NCBI GenBank assembly: GCA_018343915.1
Contig: JABRWF010000002.1
Coordinates: 2,294,001 to 2,358,000 of the forward strand
Reading direction: 5' to 3'
DNA length: 64,000 nt
Origin: Agroathelia rolfsii
Lineage: Eukaryota; Basidiomycota; Agaricomycetes; Amylocorticiales; Amylocorticiaceae
In this document: positions 35,190 through 46,371 of the stretch, piece after piece
Layout: every line of letters starts with the position of its first letter
Numbering within the stretch: the stretch's first letter is position 1
The notes under the pieces: generated by a model
What the model saw: the letters and a program-made list of their open reading frames with translations, nothing else
Databases searched by the model: none
What the model was told of the DNA's origin: nothing
Made by a program: the position numbers and the translations under genes

Positions 35190-36618
35190 ATGAATATCTC
35201 ACAGGGCATTTCAATGTGTAACAAAAACATTCCAATCCTCGATCCCATGCAATGTGAATCCCGGCTCATTCCCCGCTGGCACTCCGGTGTCTTTTCTCCA
35301 TGTGGTATGGTGAGTGATATTTCTGGTATTTCCTTCAAACGATACTGCGAGAACCGACTTCGAGCTGAGAACGAGTGGCAGAGTGAATGTAAATATGCTA
35401 GTGATCCAACCTGCCCTGCTCTCGTACCCTTGGCTCTTACATATGAAGCTGGGCTTCCCTGCTCCGTTGGCATAGCAGAACGTTCTCCCCTTTCGGTATC
35501 AAATTCGGAAATATGCTGGCCCACTGAGCAAACCGAGACAACGGCTTCATATCAGCAGGCCATACGCCGATGCATCACAGCAACAGCAGACATTAAGCCT
35601 GGATGGATGCACCCAGTTCCCATGCACCATACCCCTTCACCCGCAGGTAACCAATCTTAGCCTAAATCATTTGAATCTACACCGTCTCTAACGCATACGC
35701 CTACACAATCGGTTCTCTGTCCCATGGTTGGCAGATTCGTACTTGGGTGGCAGCAGCCCGATGTCGTCTTGCTCGTCGCACAGATTGGCGCCCGTTATAC
35801 AGACTGGTGCACCTTGCATGACTATACCAACACCCACCGAGCTTCTGGCGCTGGAAACGACAAGGTCGAAGATCGGGGCCCAGGACGTACCTGATACTAG
35901 CCGCCTGGAGCGCAAACCACGCAGAAAGAATGCTGCCGGGCGATTGGCTAGATCGCATACCCGCGGCGGCACAGAGAAAACCCGGGCGGTGATGCGGGCC
36001 GAGGGAAAGGCGGGCAAGGACCAGGCGCGCACACTATCAGTGATACTTGGTCTAGAGGCCACAGATCCGTAAGTGTGGCAGTATCTCGAGCTTTTTAAGC
36101 CTTGCTAACCTCGTGGTAGAGATACAATTTCAGTTCATGAACGCAAAAGAAGTTATTGCGAGTCCCTAGAACAATATGTTCTTTACCTTCACGAGCAACT
36201 TCGACTTGCAAATCATGAGCCTGCTCCTATTGAACGTTTAACGGAATATCGTGGTCTGACCAGCCGCTCCATTAGAGTACGCTGTCTTCTCTTGATTGCT
36301 CACAGTCTAGCCAAGCCTGTCGCTCACGGAGCAATCACATTCATTATTCTGTCGTAGACACTGCTGGCCCATATGAATTCTCAGCTAGAGGTGGTGGATG
36401 ACAAGATCCAAGAAGCGGAGCGTAAGGTACGTCGGAGGGCCATAGTGTTCTGAGTTCGGGAGGCGGTCATTGAAGAACGAGTTTATTTTCAGTTCTTGGA
36501 TCTTCGGCGTCAGGTCACTGAAAAGCGCTTCGACAACCGAAAAAAGCAGGAAGAACCTGAAGAATCAGGTCAAGGGAAATTCCTATCGTTGGCACTACAA
36601 ATGCTAGATGAAGAATAA
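35190..36618 (+). CDS. Unknown conserved-type protein with shared LHEQL/RGL domain (paralogue B)
   Basis: Not recognised. Exons 35190-35646, 35735-36068, 36120-36276, 36358-36426 and 36493-36618 give 380 residues. The N-terminal 150 residues contain many Cys and Trp without a clear fold. A basic patch follows (RLERKPRRKNAAGRLARSH, about residue 195). The C-terminal domain reads HERKRSYCESLEQYVLYLHE, a linker, RLTEYRGLTSRSIR and a helix ending QEAERK. It aligns with the gene at 32439-33364. The introns before the domain (phase 2), after the RGL helix (phase 0) and 69 nt later (phase 0) are at matching positions. The start is the first ATG after a CT-rich leader. A nuclear or DNA-linked role is only a guess from the basic patches. 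Confidence 0.78.
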
Positions 36619-37455
36619 GATTGCTTGTACTCGACGAGATCTGAGTCTTTGGTGTTTTCGACCTGGGTTTTTGTTTTCTTTATCTTGCTCCGATAGTTTT
36701 CTTCAAGTCGTCTTCTTTCCTCAATTTTCCCAACACAACGCTTCTTTTCTTTTCTTCTTACATACGTGCATAAGTTAAACGTTGTACAACAAGGCCTTTT
36801 GCTGCTTTCTTTTCATTGACGTCGTATAATAATTTTTGTACTGCTGCCGCCGCTTTGGATTAGTTTGTCAGAATTGACGTTGACATCATGACGTGACTAG
36901 TGGAAACATTCTTCGCCTCACACTCGGCGCTCATGCACTCATGACTGAATATGCTCTCCAGTAGTCGTCGGCTCGAAGTCAGATCGATGTGTAGATGGAT
37001 GAAAAAAGGAAGCGAAGGTAATCAAACTGAACGGGCCACTAAACGGGGACACGGCATCAGATCTCGTACGTCTCCGCTTGAATCGCCTCGAACTTTGATG
37101 GGTTTGTCATCTTGGCATGTTTCAACAGCCTGTACGGCTTTCCACTTGGATAGTGCATGCAAACTGCTATTGTCTGCGTCAAACAAATACATGTACTCAC
37201 CAGAAACGACATTTTCAGAAGGGTTTATATCATGAACTAAATATACTATTACCGCACATTGTCACTATCGGCAGGTTACTGTACATCCATATGATTGATG
37301 ATTCATTATTACAATTCCAGTCCATTCTCTTTTTCCTTTTCTGTAATTACGAAGCGAGTCTTGTACGTACGCATATTTCCAGTTCAAATGTCATCGACGC
37401 GGCACATAGATTATTATGACCGTAGAAAACCACCCGTCATAGCGTATAGCCGACA
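36619..37455. other. Convergent intergenic region
   Basis: 3' flanks of paralogue B and PIL1. A T-rich stretch follows the stop at 36618. No gene seen; plus-strand frames at 36951-37419 look random. Confidence 0.5.
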
Positions 37456-39515
37456 TTACATAGGCTGGTACGGTGGCAGATCCTCCTTGGGTCCCTGGGC
37501 CTGGCCATCCTCATTATCAGGCGCCGCAGCAGATGGGACCTGTGACTCGCCATGCAAGATGCGCTCACGTTCGCGCCTCTCCAACTCCTGCTTTTCTTCC
37601 TCGGCGGACGGGTAAGAAGGAGCCGTCGATGGCGTTGAGCCACCCTGCACTAGGATCCGCTCGCGGTCCTCCCGCTGCAGGCGGGCCTTTTCTTGCTCCG
37701 CTGTCTCAAACGCAGCCGGGCTGCCAAACGGGCCACCCCCGATTCCGAAGCTTGTATCGGTAGCAGTAGGCGCAGCAGCTGCGTTGGCAGACGAACGATC
37801 ACGGTCGGACTTTAGATCACGCAGGGAGCCACTAGCAGGGCCGCCTCCACTGACGGGTACACCTGTCTCCGCCACAGTTGGGTTGGGCGCCGTGATGGCA
37901 ACATTCACAGAGGAATCAGGTTGAATTGCACCTGGAGATCCCGCCGTGGCTCCTACGACTGGGCTGGAAACAGGAGATGTTGCTGCACCCGCCGAACGGG
38001 GTGGAATATCGGCCGGTGTGTTGTTCAATGCGAAGGGGTTGATGGAACCCGACCCAGCGACATCGCTGTGGCTGTGGACAGAACTCACGGATAGACCCGA
38101 CCTAAGCGGCGAGGAGGCCGCCAGTACTGGGCTCTGTGCGGGCGAACGAGAAACGGGGCCTGGGTCCTGGAGCTGATAGCCCCCCGTGGCGATAGGAGCA
38201 CCGTGCGCCACATTACCGCCAATACTGGGCTCGTGCACTGACTTGGGACCCAGGCCTGGCGTCGTCGCATTGGAGCGTACATCTTCGTCAGGAGAAGCCA
38301 AGCTAGACAGCTCGCTGGCGTGTGACTCGCCGAAGGAGCGAGTGTCAGACCGGCTCAAATCTGTAGTAGCATCTGGGCGTTCGAAATGGACCTGGCCTGT
38401 TTGATAGTTATCCAATGCACGCTGCAGAGATGCCCGTGTGACTGCTGTCGTGGAGGCACCACCATAGGGAGAAGAAGAAGAGGGTGGGATTGTTGGCAAT
38501 GCTTCTAAAATGGGAGCCGATGCTTGAGCCAACAAAGAGAGTTTCTCTCCATACTGGGGAAAAAAATAATAATAGGCCTGTCAGCACGAGAAAGATTATG
38601 GAGGGGGTATCACAAACCTCGCGGAGTGCTTCCCACTTTAGCGCCTCACTCTCCTTGATGCCTCTGCGCTTGAGCAGCTCAACCTCTTTCTCAAGCGGCT
38701 CGTCGTCGATCTCTGCCTTGTGCAACTGCTCCCTGAACTCGGCCAAACGCTTCTCCATGCCCTTGGCCTGCTCGTGCTCCAAGCGCCCAATTTGGTTGCG
38801 CAAGTTCGCGCGATTTGTGCGTCGCGGAGCAAGCGCCGTCTCTGCATCCCGCAGGGACTTGAGTGGTGCGCGCGCCGCAGATAGTTTATTTGCCAACGTA
38901 GACGCCAGAGATCCGTGCACAAAGTTGAGATAAGCGAGACGATCTGTCACTGTGAGTTCCAGAAGGAAAAGAAGTTAGCATAGTGCATGCATCATTTGAC
39001 CGAAAGCCAAAAAGGGGCGAAAGGTAATGATTGCTCATATTTATTTTTTTTATGGCGCACATACCATCTTGAAGATCCGTCGTCTCCTTCTGACCCCATA
39101 TATACATTTCTTTGCTCAATAACTTGCTGTCATTGGCCAGTTTCTCAAAGTCAATCGCGACGCCCTTCTCGTTGGTTATCATCTTCTGAACCGGCCCTGT
39201 TGATCTAATGATATACATACGGGGTGCAACGTGCATGCGATGACGACAGCGGTGTCAGAATTTTTTCTTTTCTTGAATGGATATCAGCGAGATAAACACT
39301 AAGACGTACGAGTACTGTTGTCCAAGCTCTCTAAATTGGTGCTTGATGGATTCGATGGTAAGATTCTTGCTGCCTAGGCCCTGTCCAGTCGCAGCCTGGT
39401 TGGCAGACGGCTGTGAGGCAGGATCAGGGCTGCTTGCCCTCCCGCCCGATGACGGAAGATGGGCGTTGATCGCATCTTGCGCCTTTGAGGCGATGGAGGA
39501 TAGGAAAGAAGACAT
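37456..39515 (-). CDS. PIL1: Eisosome core component Pil1/Lsp1 (BAR domain)
   Basis: Four exons (39515-39310, 39204-39065, 38949-38618, 38553-37456) encode 591 residues. Typical eisosome motifs are HQFRELGQQYS, QKMITNEKGVAIDFEKLA, VTDRLAYLNFVHGSLAS, RNQIGRLEHEQAKGMEKRLA and KWEALREYGEKL, which together form the Pil1-type BAR domain (about residues 50-260). The remaining 330 residues are a long disordered Ser/Pro/Gly-rich tail with repeated LQREDRERIL and LERRERERIL blocks near the end, longer than in yeast. Pil1 polymerises on PI(4,5)P2-rich plasma membrane furrows. A TATAAG sequence lies about 65 bp upstream of the ATG. Confidence 0.93.
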
Positions 39516-39909
39516 GAGGTATGGTGGTGGTTCTGGTTTATCTTAGCAGGCGTCTCGTGAAGCTGATAGTAAATAGCTTATAAGTACATATGATGCCGTT
39601 GTTGGAGCACCGCCTTCTGTAAGTGTAAGTGGCACAGCCTGACGCAGGGCGCGCCCAGAAAATGCAGTGTTTTGCCACGGCCGCAGCCTAGCACGGGAGG
39701 GCGGTTGCACTCAAATGACATCATTATTTCTACCCGTAGTTCCGAGTACCGACGGAATGAGGACATCTTGGTCAACTCCACAGTTCATTCGCCGCCAATA
39801 GTATGTTGGGAGAAATATGAAGGATATTCGGTAGAAACACAGCATTGAAAATATACAATTATAATACCTCCGTATATACAGCAACCAACAGCAAGTGCGA
39901 TTGTCAATG
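39516..39909. other. PIL1 promoter region
   Basis: Contains TATAAG on the minus strand at about 39576-39583, about 65 bp upstream of the PIL1 ATG. Then comes the 3' flank of eIF4E. No gene seen. Confidence 0.5.
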
Positions 39910-41172
39910 TTATACTACCAGCTTCTTAGCGGACTTGCCCTTCTTCTCTGAGTCCTTGTGGCTCTGGAACTCCACCTCGGTTGCCAAAGGTCCTCCCAGC
40001 CGCTGATCCTCCTTGAAGCCCAATACGGTCGTCTTGAAGTGTCTACCTACGCTCTCTATGCGATCCTTGAGTCCCTCAGGCGTGCTTTCGGACCAGGGGG
40101 ACAGCCGCGTCCATATTGACAGTCGGTAGAACTGCGGTCGCGTGGAGACGATAACACCCGTGATGAGCGACTGTGGTGGCGCCCTACCAGCTTCCGCCGC
40201 CGCCGTTAGTTGGGGATCGAATGTTTCACCGATAGCAGCTAGCATCTATAGAATTTTTTTTTTTTTGAAATAGTCTACATGAGCGATCAAGGAGTCCAGG
40301 AAACAACAGGAACCTGCACTGACAGTATATAACCACATCTTGTCAACGTTACCACGATTCTTGTCTTTCGGTAGCTGAATGCTCCATTTTCCGCCATTCT
40401 TGTTGGCTTCGTCTTCCCAAGCAGGAATGATACCCTCCTACGGTATCGGTAGATCACAAATATTTTATTTTCAAGGAAAAAGTGAGTTTTGTGATTCCCC
40501 ATCACAACGGCGCATAATATTCCCACCTTAAACAAGTAATAGTTTGCCTTTTGAGGCAGCGCAGATGGCGGAACAATGTTGTTATACAGACTAAAACGAT
40601 AAGCAGGATCGAATTAATATTCCACCTGATCGGCGTGGATGGGAGAAACAAATGTACTCACCCCCAGAACTCCTCGACACTATCAAAGCTGATCACGCGT
40701 TTGATGTCGTCCATCCACCCGTGTGTGTTGGCCCCCGCACCAGGCGTCTGAGGCACCGGCGTCTGTGGAAACGCCGTCATGGGTGTCTGGGGCAAATTAC
40801 GCCCCTTGGTAGCAGGCGAATCGAACCAGAGCGTCCACGGGGAATAGAGAGGATGCTGCGATTTAACGTAAAAAAAGAGTATGCAAAGGGAAAAAAAAAA
40901 TACAAGGTCCATTGTCAACACCGAGAACGGGAGCATAGAAGGATAATATAAGAAAGAAACATCTGCGAAATTTATATACACACCTTGACGTTGAAGTTCT
41001 TTGGATCGTTGAAAACGGTCCTGATGTTGTCTGCCTGAGCCTCCATGTTGACCTCTTGAACTTCACCAGGCTCGGAATCGTCCGGGGTTACTGAATCGAC
41101 CTTTTGCTCAGTAATAGCGGATGAGAGGGCATCCACGGAGGCCTGTAGGGCAGATGCAGGGAGAGATGTCAT
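39910..41172 (-). CDS. CDC33: mRNA cap-binding initiation factor eIF4E
   Basis: Five exons (41172-40984, 40855-40662, 40590-40527, 40437-40324, 40245-39910) encode 298 residues, longer than yeast eIF4E because of a 65-residue acidic N-terminus and a Lys-rich C-terminus. The core has HPLYSPWTLWFDSP, then the SFDSVEEFWGLYNN segment, LFKEGIIPAWEDEANKNGGKW (cap-stacking Trp) and DKMWLYTMLAAIGE. An insert rich in TPMTAFPQTPVPQTPG sits between the first strands, which is unusual and might be regulatory by phosphorylation (inference). It is divergent from MTM1. Confidence 0.93.
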
Positions 41173-41723
41173 CTTTTTTTTTTCGATGGTGTTTCTGGTG
41201 GAGATTGTGATGCGAGAAAAAGCAGAGGGTGGAGAAGCTTCAAGCACTCCGGTATATTATATTAGGAGACGATAGGGGATGAGAGAGACGAGCGAGAATA
41301 TGCGTGCGCAAGAGAGATTTAGAAGCAATATATAAAAGCGCAGAGCTCAAAGGAGGTGTGGAAAGGAGATGATGATGAAAGAGTGCCTTGTGTTCGTAGT
41401 AGTGATGGTGAATACGTGACTTTTTCGATCTCGAAACTGTCGCAAGGCTCGGGGCGGGCCAAACGGACCAAAGTCGGCTCTGGTCATGATCCGGAGAAAT
41501 TTTGGCCCATATTTTCATGCCTGATTCAGGTCAAGGCCGATTATCTGATAACATGGGCTGATTTTTTTGATTTCGATTTTGCCGGCGTCGTTCTGTGCCG
41601 CGCCGCCGAGTCCGTCGTCATTCCACCGGCCGATGGACTCCAGCCAGAGCTTTCCACACTCTTTCCCTCTCCTTCATATCTTTCCTCTCCTCATACTTAT
41701 CTTATAGCCTCACTAATTTGCGC
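41173..41723. other. Divergent promoter region of eIF4E and MTM1
   Basis: 551 bp between two start codons. Pyrimidine-rich on the coding strand ahead of each ATG. No gene or strong motif seen. Confidence 0.5.
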
Positions 41724-42942
41724 ATGGAGGCCTATCAAGCAAAACTCATCGCTGCCGCTACAGGCTCAACACTGACGGCGTTGACCAGTAAGGAATATAG
41801 ATTACAAATACATGTACACTGTTCCCATTTGACTCACAACCATTTACAAATTCAGTGACGCCTTTTGATGTAGTCAAGACCCGTCTACAGACTCAACCAC
41901 CACCACCGAAATTGCTCTTCTCGCGGCCACCTGCCAATACATGTTGTCAACCTATGCAACCATGTGTACGAAATATGTCTTCTATGGCAAGAGCGTTGGG
42001 TCCAAGTGACGTCGTATGCATATGGGATCACGGTGTGATGAGATCAGAGCGGGTTAATGGATTCGCTGATGCCGTTCGACATGTATGGAGGGCGGAAGGT
42101 GTGCGTGGTCTGTGGAAGGGCGTCGGTACAACATTGTGAGCTTCATAGCTGCTTGTTCTCCCTTCGTCTCATGCGTTCATGGTGGAATATCATCATAGAC
42201 TAATAGGTGTACCGTCAACAACGATTTACATGCTGACATACGACCAATTACAAAATAATGTCCTGCCGCAACTCCTGCCATCTATTCCTACTGCCGTCCT
42301 TCCCTTGTTCGCAGGCATCACAGCCCGAACGTCGATCACCTCCGTCATGACCCCGCTCGAGCTCATCCGCACAAACCTGCAATCTACACCATTTCATGCC
42401 GACACACCAAACACCCTTCGCTCTGTACTCAGCAGTATGCGACATGCTGTACGCCTACAAGGTCCACTCTATCTCTGGCGTGGACTCGGTGCCAGCCTTT
42501 GGCGGGACGTACCCTTTAGTGGGATTTACTGGGCGGGGTACGAGGCATGGAAGCGCACATGGGCCTCATATGGCTACACGGGCGCAGTAGCGTCCTTCCT
42601 GAGTGGTGCTATCAGCGGCACGACCGCAGCGCTGATTACATCGCCTTTTGACACGCTCAAGACGCGCAGACAGGCACTCATTATGACTGCTGCCGTCGGA
42701 GATGGTGGTCGGACGGCAACGATGCCACTACTAGCAGAAATTATTCGCACGGAGGGCCCTTCGACATTGTTTGCGGGTTTGATACCCCGCATAGCTAAGA
42801 TTGCACCGGCATGTGGAATCATGATTGCTTGCTACGAGGTATGAACTTTAGTTTCTATATATCGTAAGACATGCTGAGTTTCCTGGCTGGTTCCCAGGGG
42901 ATCGGTAGATTGTTAACAAAACCCAAAAACGATAGCAGATAA
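41724..42942 (+). CDS. MTM1: Mitochondrial carrier Mtm1 (SLC25A39/40 type)
   Basis: Four exons (41724-41787, 41856-42135, 42199-42838, 42898-42942) encode 342 residues with six membrane spans in three repeats. Carrier signature motifs PxDxxKxR are visible: TPFDVVKTRLQTQ, then TPLELIRTNLQ, then SPFDTLKTRRQ. A Cys-rich loop after the first signature (PANTCCQPMQPC) is the feature of the Mtm1/SLC25A39 subfamily, which handles glutathione and influences Fe-S and manganese metabolism in the matrix. The final exon of 15 codons replaces an apparent earlier stop just after the donor. Confidence 0.9.
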
Positions 42943-44317
42943 AACCTTACCAGTAGGGTTTTACTGACTTTATGCAGACGAGTATGAGAGACATATAGAG
43001 GATCGGTATCATTTTTATCATTTAATTGTTTTATAGCATTGTTTTTCTAATAATTGAGGACATGAATAATGAACCCCTCTCGATCCAGTTTGAACTTGAT
43101 TCGTAGGAATGGAATAAACACACAACGTTTATGGAACCAATGCTACACAGTTATATCTACTACACAGGCACACGCAAAACAAAATAAAATTTACTGGCCG
43201 ACGCATTTCAATTGCATATCACGTGATACAATATCATCGTGCGAATTGTATCGGTAGAAGGCATAGTTGGCGTCGGAATAAGCTAGGGCCTGAGAGAGAT
43301 TGACAAAGGGCCCTAGCACTGCAGCGCACAGATTTACGGTGGTTCTTACCCTATTGTAGGACAGACCCGGATGCGCCTTGCGAGATCTGTTGCCTGTGAT
43401 TAGGAGTGCATCGATAACAAGCAGAACTCGGGAGGACATCGAGTTCAAACGCACTCGGGGCTGTCAATATCGTTCGTGTAGTTGTACATACTTTATCAAG
43501 ATTTTGAATGTAAACAAGAAATCAACGTAGATCAACTTAGCATCTGCAAATGCCAAAAAGTTCAAATTCAAGTTATTTCATTACAGATTATGTTTGCATA
43601 ATATGGCATAAAGAAAAGGATAATGTTAGCGGTGATTACTGCAGCTGCATTGCAGAGTCAATATTCAATGATAAACTGACGCGATATTGCAGTAGACAGA
43701 TGGGGGGGGGGCTAAGAAAGCAAGGGAGGGTGTGCTGGGCAGAGGTAGGTACTGACTCAGGCAAGGATTGTTCATTCATATCAAATCGGCATGAATGACG
43801 AGGATGGATGGACATGGTCGTAGTCGTAGTCATAACATGTGTCATAGCATGTGCACCTCGCTCGATATGATGCGAGTAGGCTTCTTGTCATCTCCCCTGT
43901 CACAGGCATGTCAATGTCAATCCCGGTCCATTTTGACAGAGCCCCCAAATGATCTCATTGTCCGATGACCGTGGCTTCTGGTGAGATCTGCCGATGCCAC
44001 GAATCGAGATGTGCTCGACGGCCGCAGATCTCGAAGTCAAACTAGTCACAGGCGCCGTTCGATTCGGACGCAGTAGCCAAAAGCAGACGCTCCTGAGGCC
44101 TACAACCTGCAGATGAGCCACAATTACGCCATTTCTCTTGTCATGTTTGTCACATTCGTTTCCTGCAAAGGGTTACCGTGGTGCTAATGGTTAGCATGTT
44201 CGCCTTAGCTAAGCCTAAGATGCCATGCGTTATTAGTACTAGTGCATTAATCACCAAGTTATATACATCCTGGGTACTCTGTCCTGTCACTACAAGTGCC
44301 CTTTGTCTCTTTCACCC
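42943..44317. other. Intergenic, possible small gene remnant
   Basis: Mostly empty. On the minus strand at about 43191-43430 a frame with a plausible 60-bp intron (GTAAGA to CTCTCAG) would end in the sequence YSDANYAFYRYNSHDDIVSR. It lacks a convincing 5' part and may be the remnant of a truncated gene. A G run occurs at 43702-43710. The rest shows nothing I can support. Confidence 0.3.
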
Positions 44318-45762
44318 ATGGTCAACTGGTCCTCTGAAGGCGAATTTTTGCACGATTCTCGTATGTGGCTCCTCTTGATCCCTCTGTGGTGGCGTCAACT
44401 AATTATCACAACTCGCAGTCTCATGGTTGAATCTTGTGCGCACTTTGCTTGGGCTCTATGTGTGGGTTTATTATTATGCTTATCCTTGTAGACATTCACG
44501 CTCACATACCGAATATAATCTAGATGGGAATGGTTCACCTCCCTCTCATTTGAGTGGCAATACATCTCGCGTGCTCGTAGATTCAAATGGCCACTGGTAA
44601 GCAGTTTCTAACAATTAAACCGGGGTATCTATTGACTGCGATCCCTAGATTATTTACTTTGCTAATCGCTACACACTCTTTCTCGCCCTTCTTGGAATGT
44701 AATGGATTTTTGTTAAATAACATGCATTTCCCGTTACTGATTGTGGTTCTTTCCAGAGTCCTTGCTCTTGATATTTCTGATCAGTAAGTCATCTAAACTA
44801 GTCTGGTATCTGCACTATCACTCACCAGATAACAACGATAGCCCACTCGACTGTCAATCCTTTTCTACTTTTAATCAACTCATGTGTAATGCATCAGCAG
44901 GACTGGCAAGCATCAATCTCTCGCTACGCACGTAAGTGGTCCTGACAACCTCGGTTTCACCATCTTTAGCCAAGTCAAGCCATATAATTTCTTCTTCTCC
45001 TGCAGGATCGCCATGTGGAACCGTAACAAGTATCTCATCGCGATCCTTGTTTCACTCATCATTGGTCACTGGGTCGTGTTGCTCCAAGTCGCTACCACGG
45101 CGTACTGGGTGCCTGGACAGGGCTGCGTGGCCCTCATCAGGAATAGTGATATCCTAGCTGCAGCCCTGATATACACTACACTATTTGACCTCCTGATCCT
45201 TTCTCTCACCATGTGGAAGGTGTACCGTTTGGACCAGACGACAAGACACCTACCGTTACCCAGCCTGGTCTTCCGTGATGGTGTGATGTACTTCGTCATC
45301 TCTTTCCTTGTTAACACTTTGGGCACGGTGAGCGGCGCAATGGTTCATATAAAATCATCATATTCATAAGAACACATTTTGGCACAGATCTTTATGTTTC
45401 TCCGCCTTAATCCACCTATGACAGTCGTTGGTTATATCCCGGCTGTAACGGTATCAACGGTACTTTATTCGACTTCGTGCTCTTTTTCTCGTACTGCGTG
45501 CTCAGTGTACCCTACAGATTGCGGCTGGACGCGTTGTCCGCAGATTACACAACTTTGGTGATACCGATGAGAAGGTCGCCCCGCCAGAAACCGTGCCTAC
45601 ACAAATGTGCGTGCTTTACTAGGAATAACACATTGTACGAAGCTCTCCAGATCTGACAAACCCTTTCGATACAGTATAACATCAGTTGCTTTTGGTCACA
45701 TGGTTACGACACAGATTGGGGCAAGGAGCAACACCGAATACAACACACGTTCGAGTCGTTAA
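44318..45762 (+). CDS. Multi-span membrane protein of an Agaricomycete-expanded family
   Basis: Ten exons (44318-44360, 44419-44461, 44524-44596, 44649-44698, 44757-44783, 44842-44931, 45006-45327, 45388-45459, 45518-45606, 45675-45762) give 298 residues. About seven hydrophobic spans are predicted by eye. Family hallmarks are WEWFTSLSFEWQYI, NRYTLFLALLG, DCQSFSTFNQL, LASINLSLRTIAMWNRN, IIGHWVVLLQ and VYFVISFLVNT-like segments. I know this family from mushroom-forming fungi, where many copies occur. No function is established to my knowledge, and its layout only resembles 7TM receptors. Exons 1-6 are tiny and were joined by phase and family pattern. Exon 6 uses the second of two nearby AGs because the first creates a stop. 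Confidence 0.82.
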
Positions 45763-46075
45763 CAAAACACTGACATACTAGTATTTTCTTGCCTCGATGT
45801 ATCTCGAATATCACGCTGTCACTCCGTAGTGATTCAAATCACTGTCTACATCTATACCATTAATAAAGCAAATACCAATACTAAAACCGGCCATTGATTG
45901 TAACTTCATAAGAAGTGAGAGTTATCATGAGATTCAGGATGCTACCATTCATCGATAAAATGAGCTATGGTCCAGCGGAATTTCTTATTTCTTAGAGCAT
46001 ATCTTAGTCTTGTGAGAGTAATAAAATCAAACGGCATGATGTAGGATATAAAAAATGTTGGGATAATCACCAAGC
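45763..46075. other. Intergenic before tRNA-Arg
   Basis: 3' flank of the membrane protein gene. AT-rich, no gene seen. Confidence 0.5.
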
Positions 46076-46080
46076 AAAAA
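46076..46080 (-). terminator. RNA polymerase III T5 terminator
   Basis: Five T residues on the minus strand immediately after the discriminator base of the tRNA-Arg gene. Confidence 0.7.
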
Positions 46081-46178
46081 TGACCACCGCAGGGGTCGAA
46101 CCTGCAATCTCCTGATTTCGCAACTGCTTATCAAACAGCCAATCGTAGTCAGACGCGATGCCATTTCGCCAGGCGGCC
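46081..46178 (-). tRNA. tRNA-Arg (anticodon ACG) with intron
   Basis: On the minus strand GGCCGCC (5' acceptor arm) pairs with GGUGGUC at the 3' end with two wobble pairs. The D stem is GCGA/TCGC, the anticodon loop is C-U-ACG-A-A on a UCUGA/UCAGG stem, and the T arm is GCAGG-TTCGACC-CCTGC. A 26-nt intron follows position 37, the standard place for nuclear tRNA introns. A and B boxes are present (TGGCGAAATGG, GGTTCGACCCC). It decodes CGN after A34-to-I editing. The 3' base is the discriminator A at 46081. Confidence 0.92.
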
Positions 46179-46371
46179 ATGTCTTTATACCTTAACAATT
46201 TAAATATGACACCTGATTATACGCCACATATCATCATGTAGCGATTCTATGGAGTTCAAAGAATAACAAAAGTTCATTTATTTATGTATTCACAAAGGAG
46301 CTGATAATCACAATATTCAGACCAATCCCTTCGGACGAGATCTAAGCGGTTATTTCCTTGTTTACATCAAA

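Noticed and set aside
32439..36618. Mating-type homeodomain locus (divergent HD1/HD2 pair)
   Set aside because: The pair is divergent and paralogous, but neither protein has a WFxNxR homeodomain helix, and flanking genes such as mitochondrial intermediate peptidase are absent.
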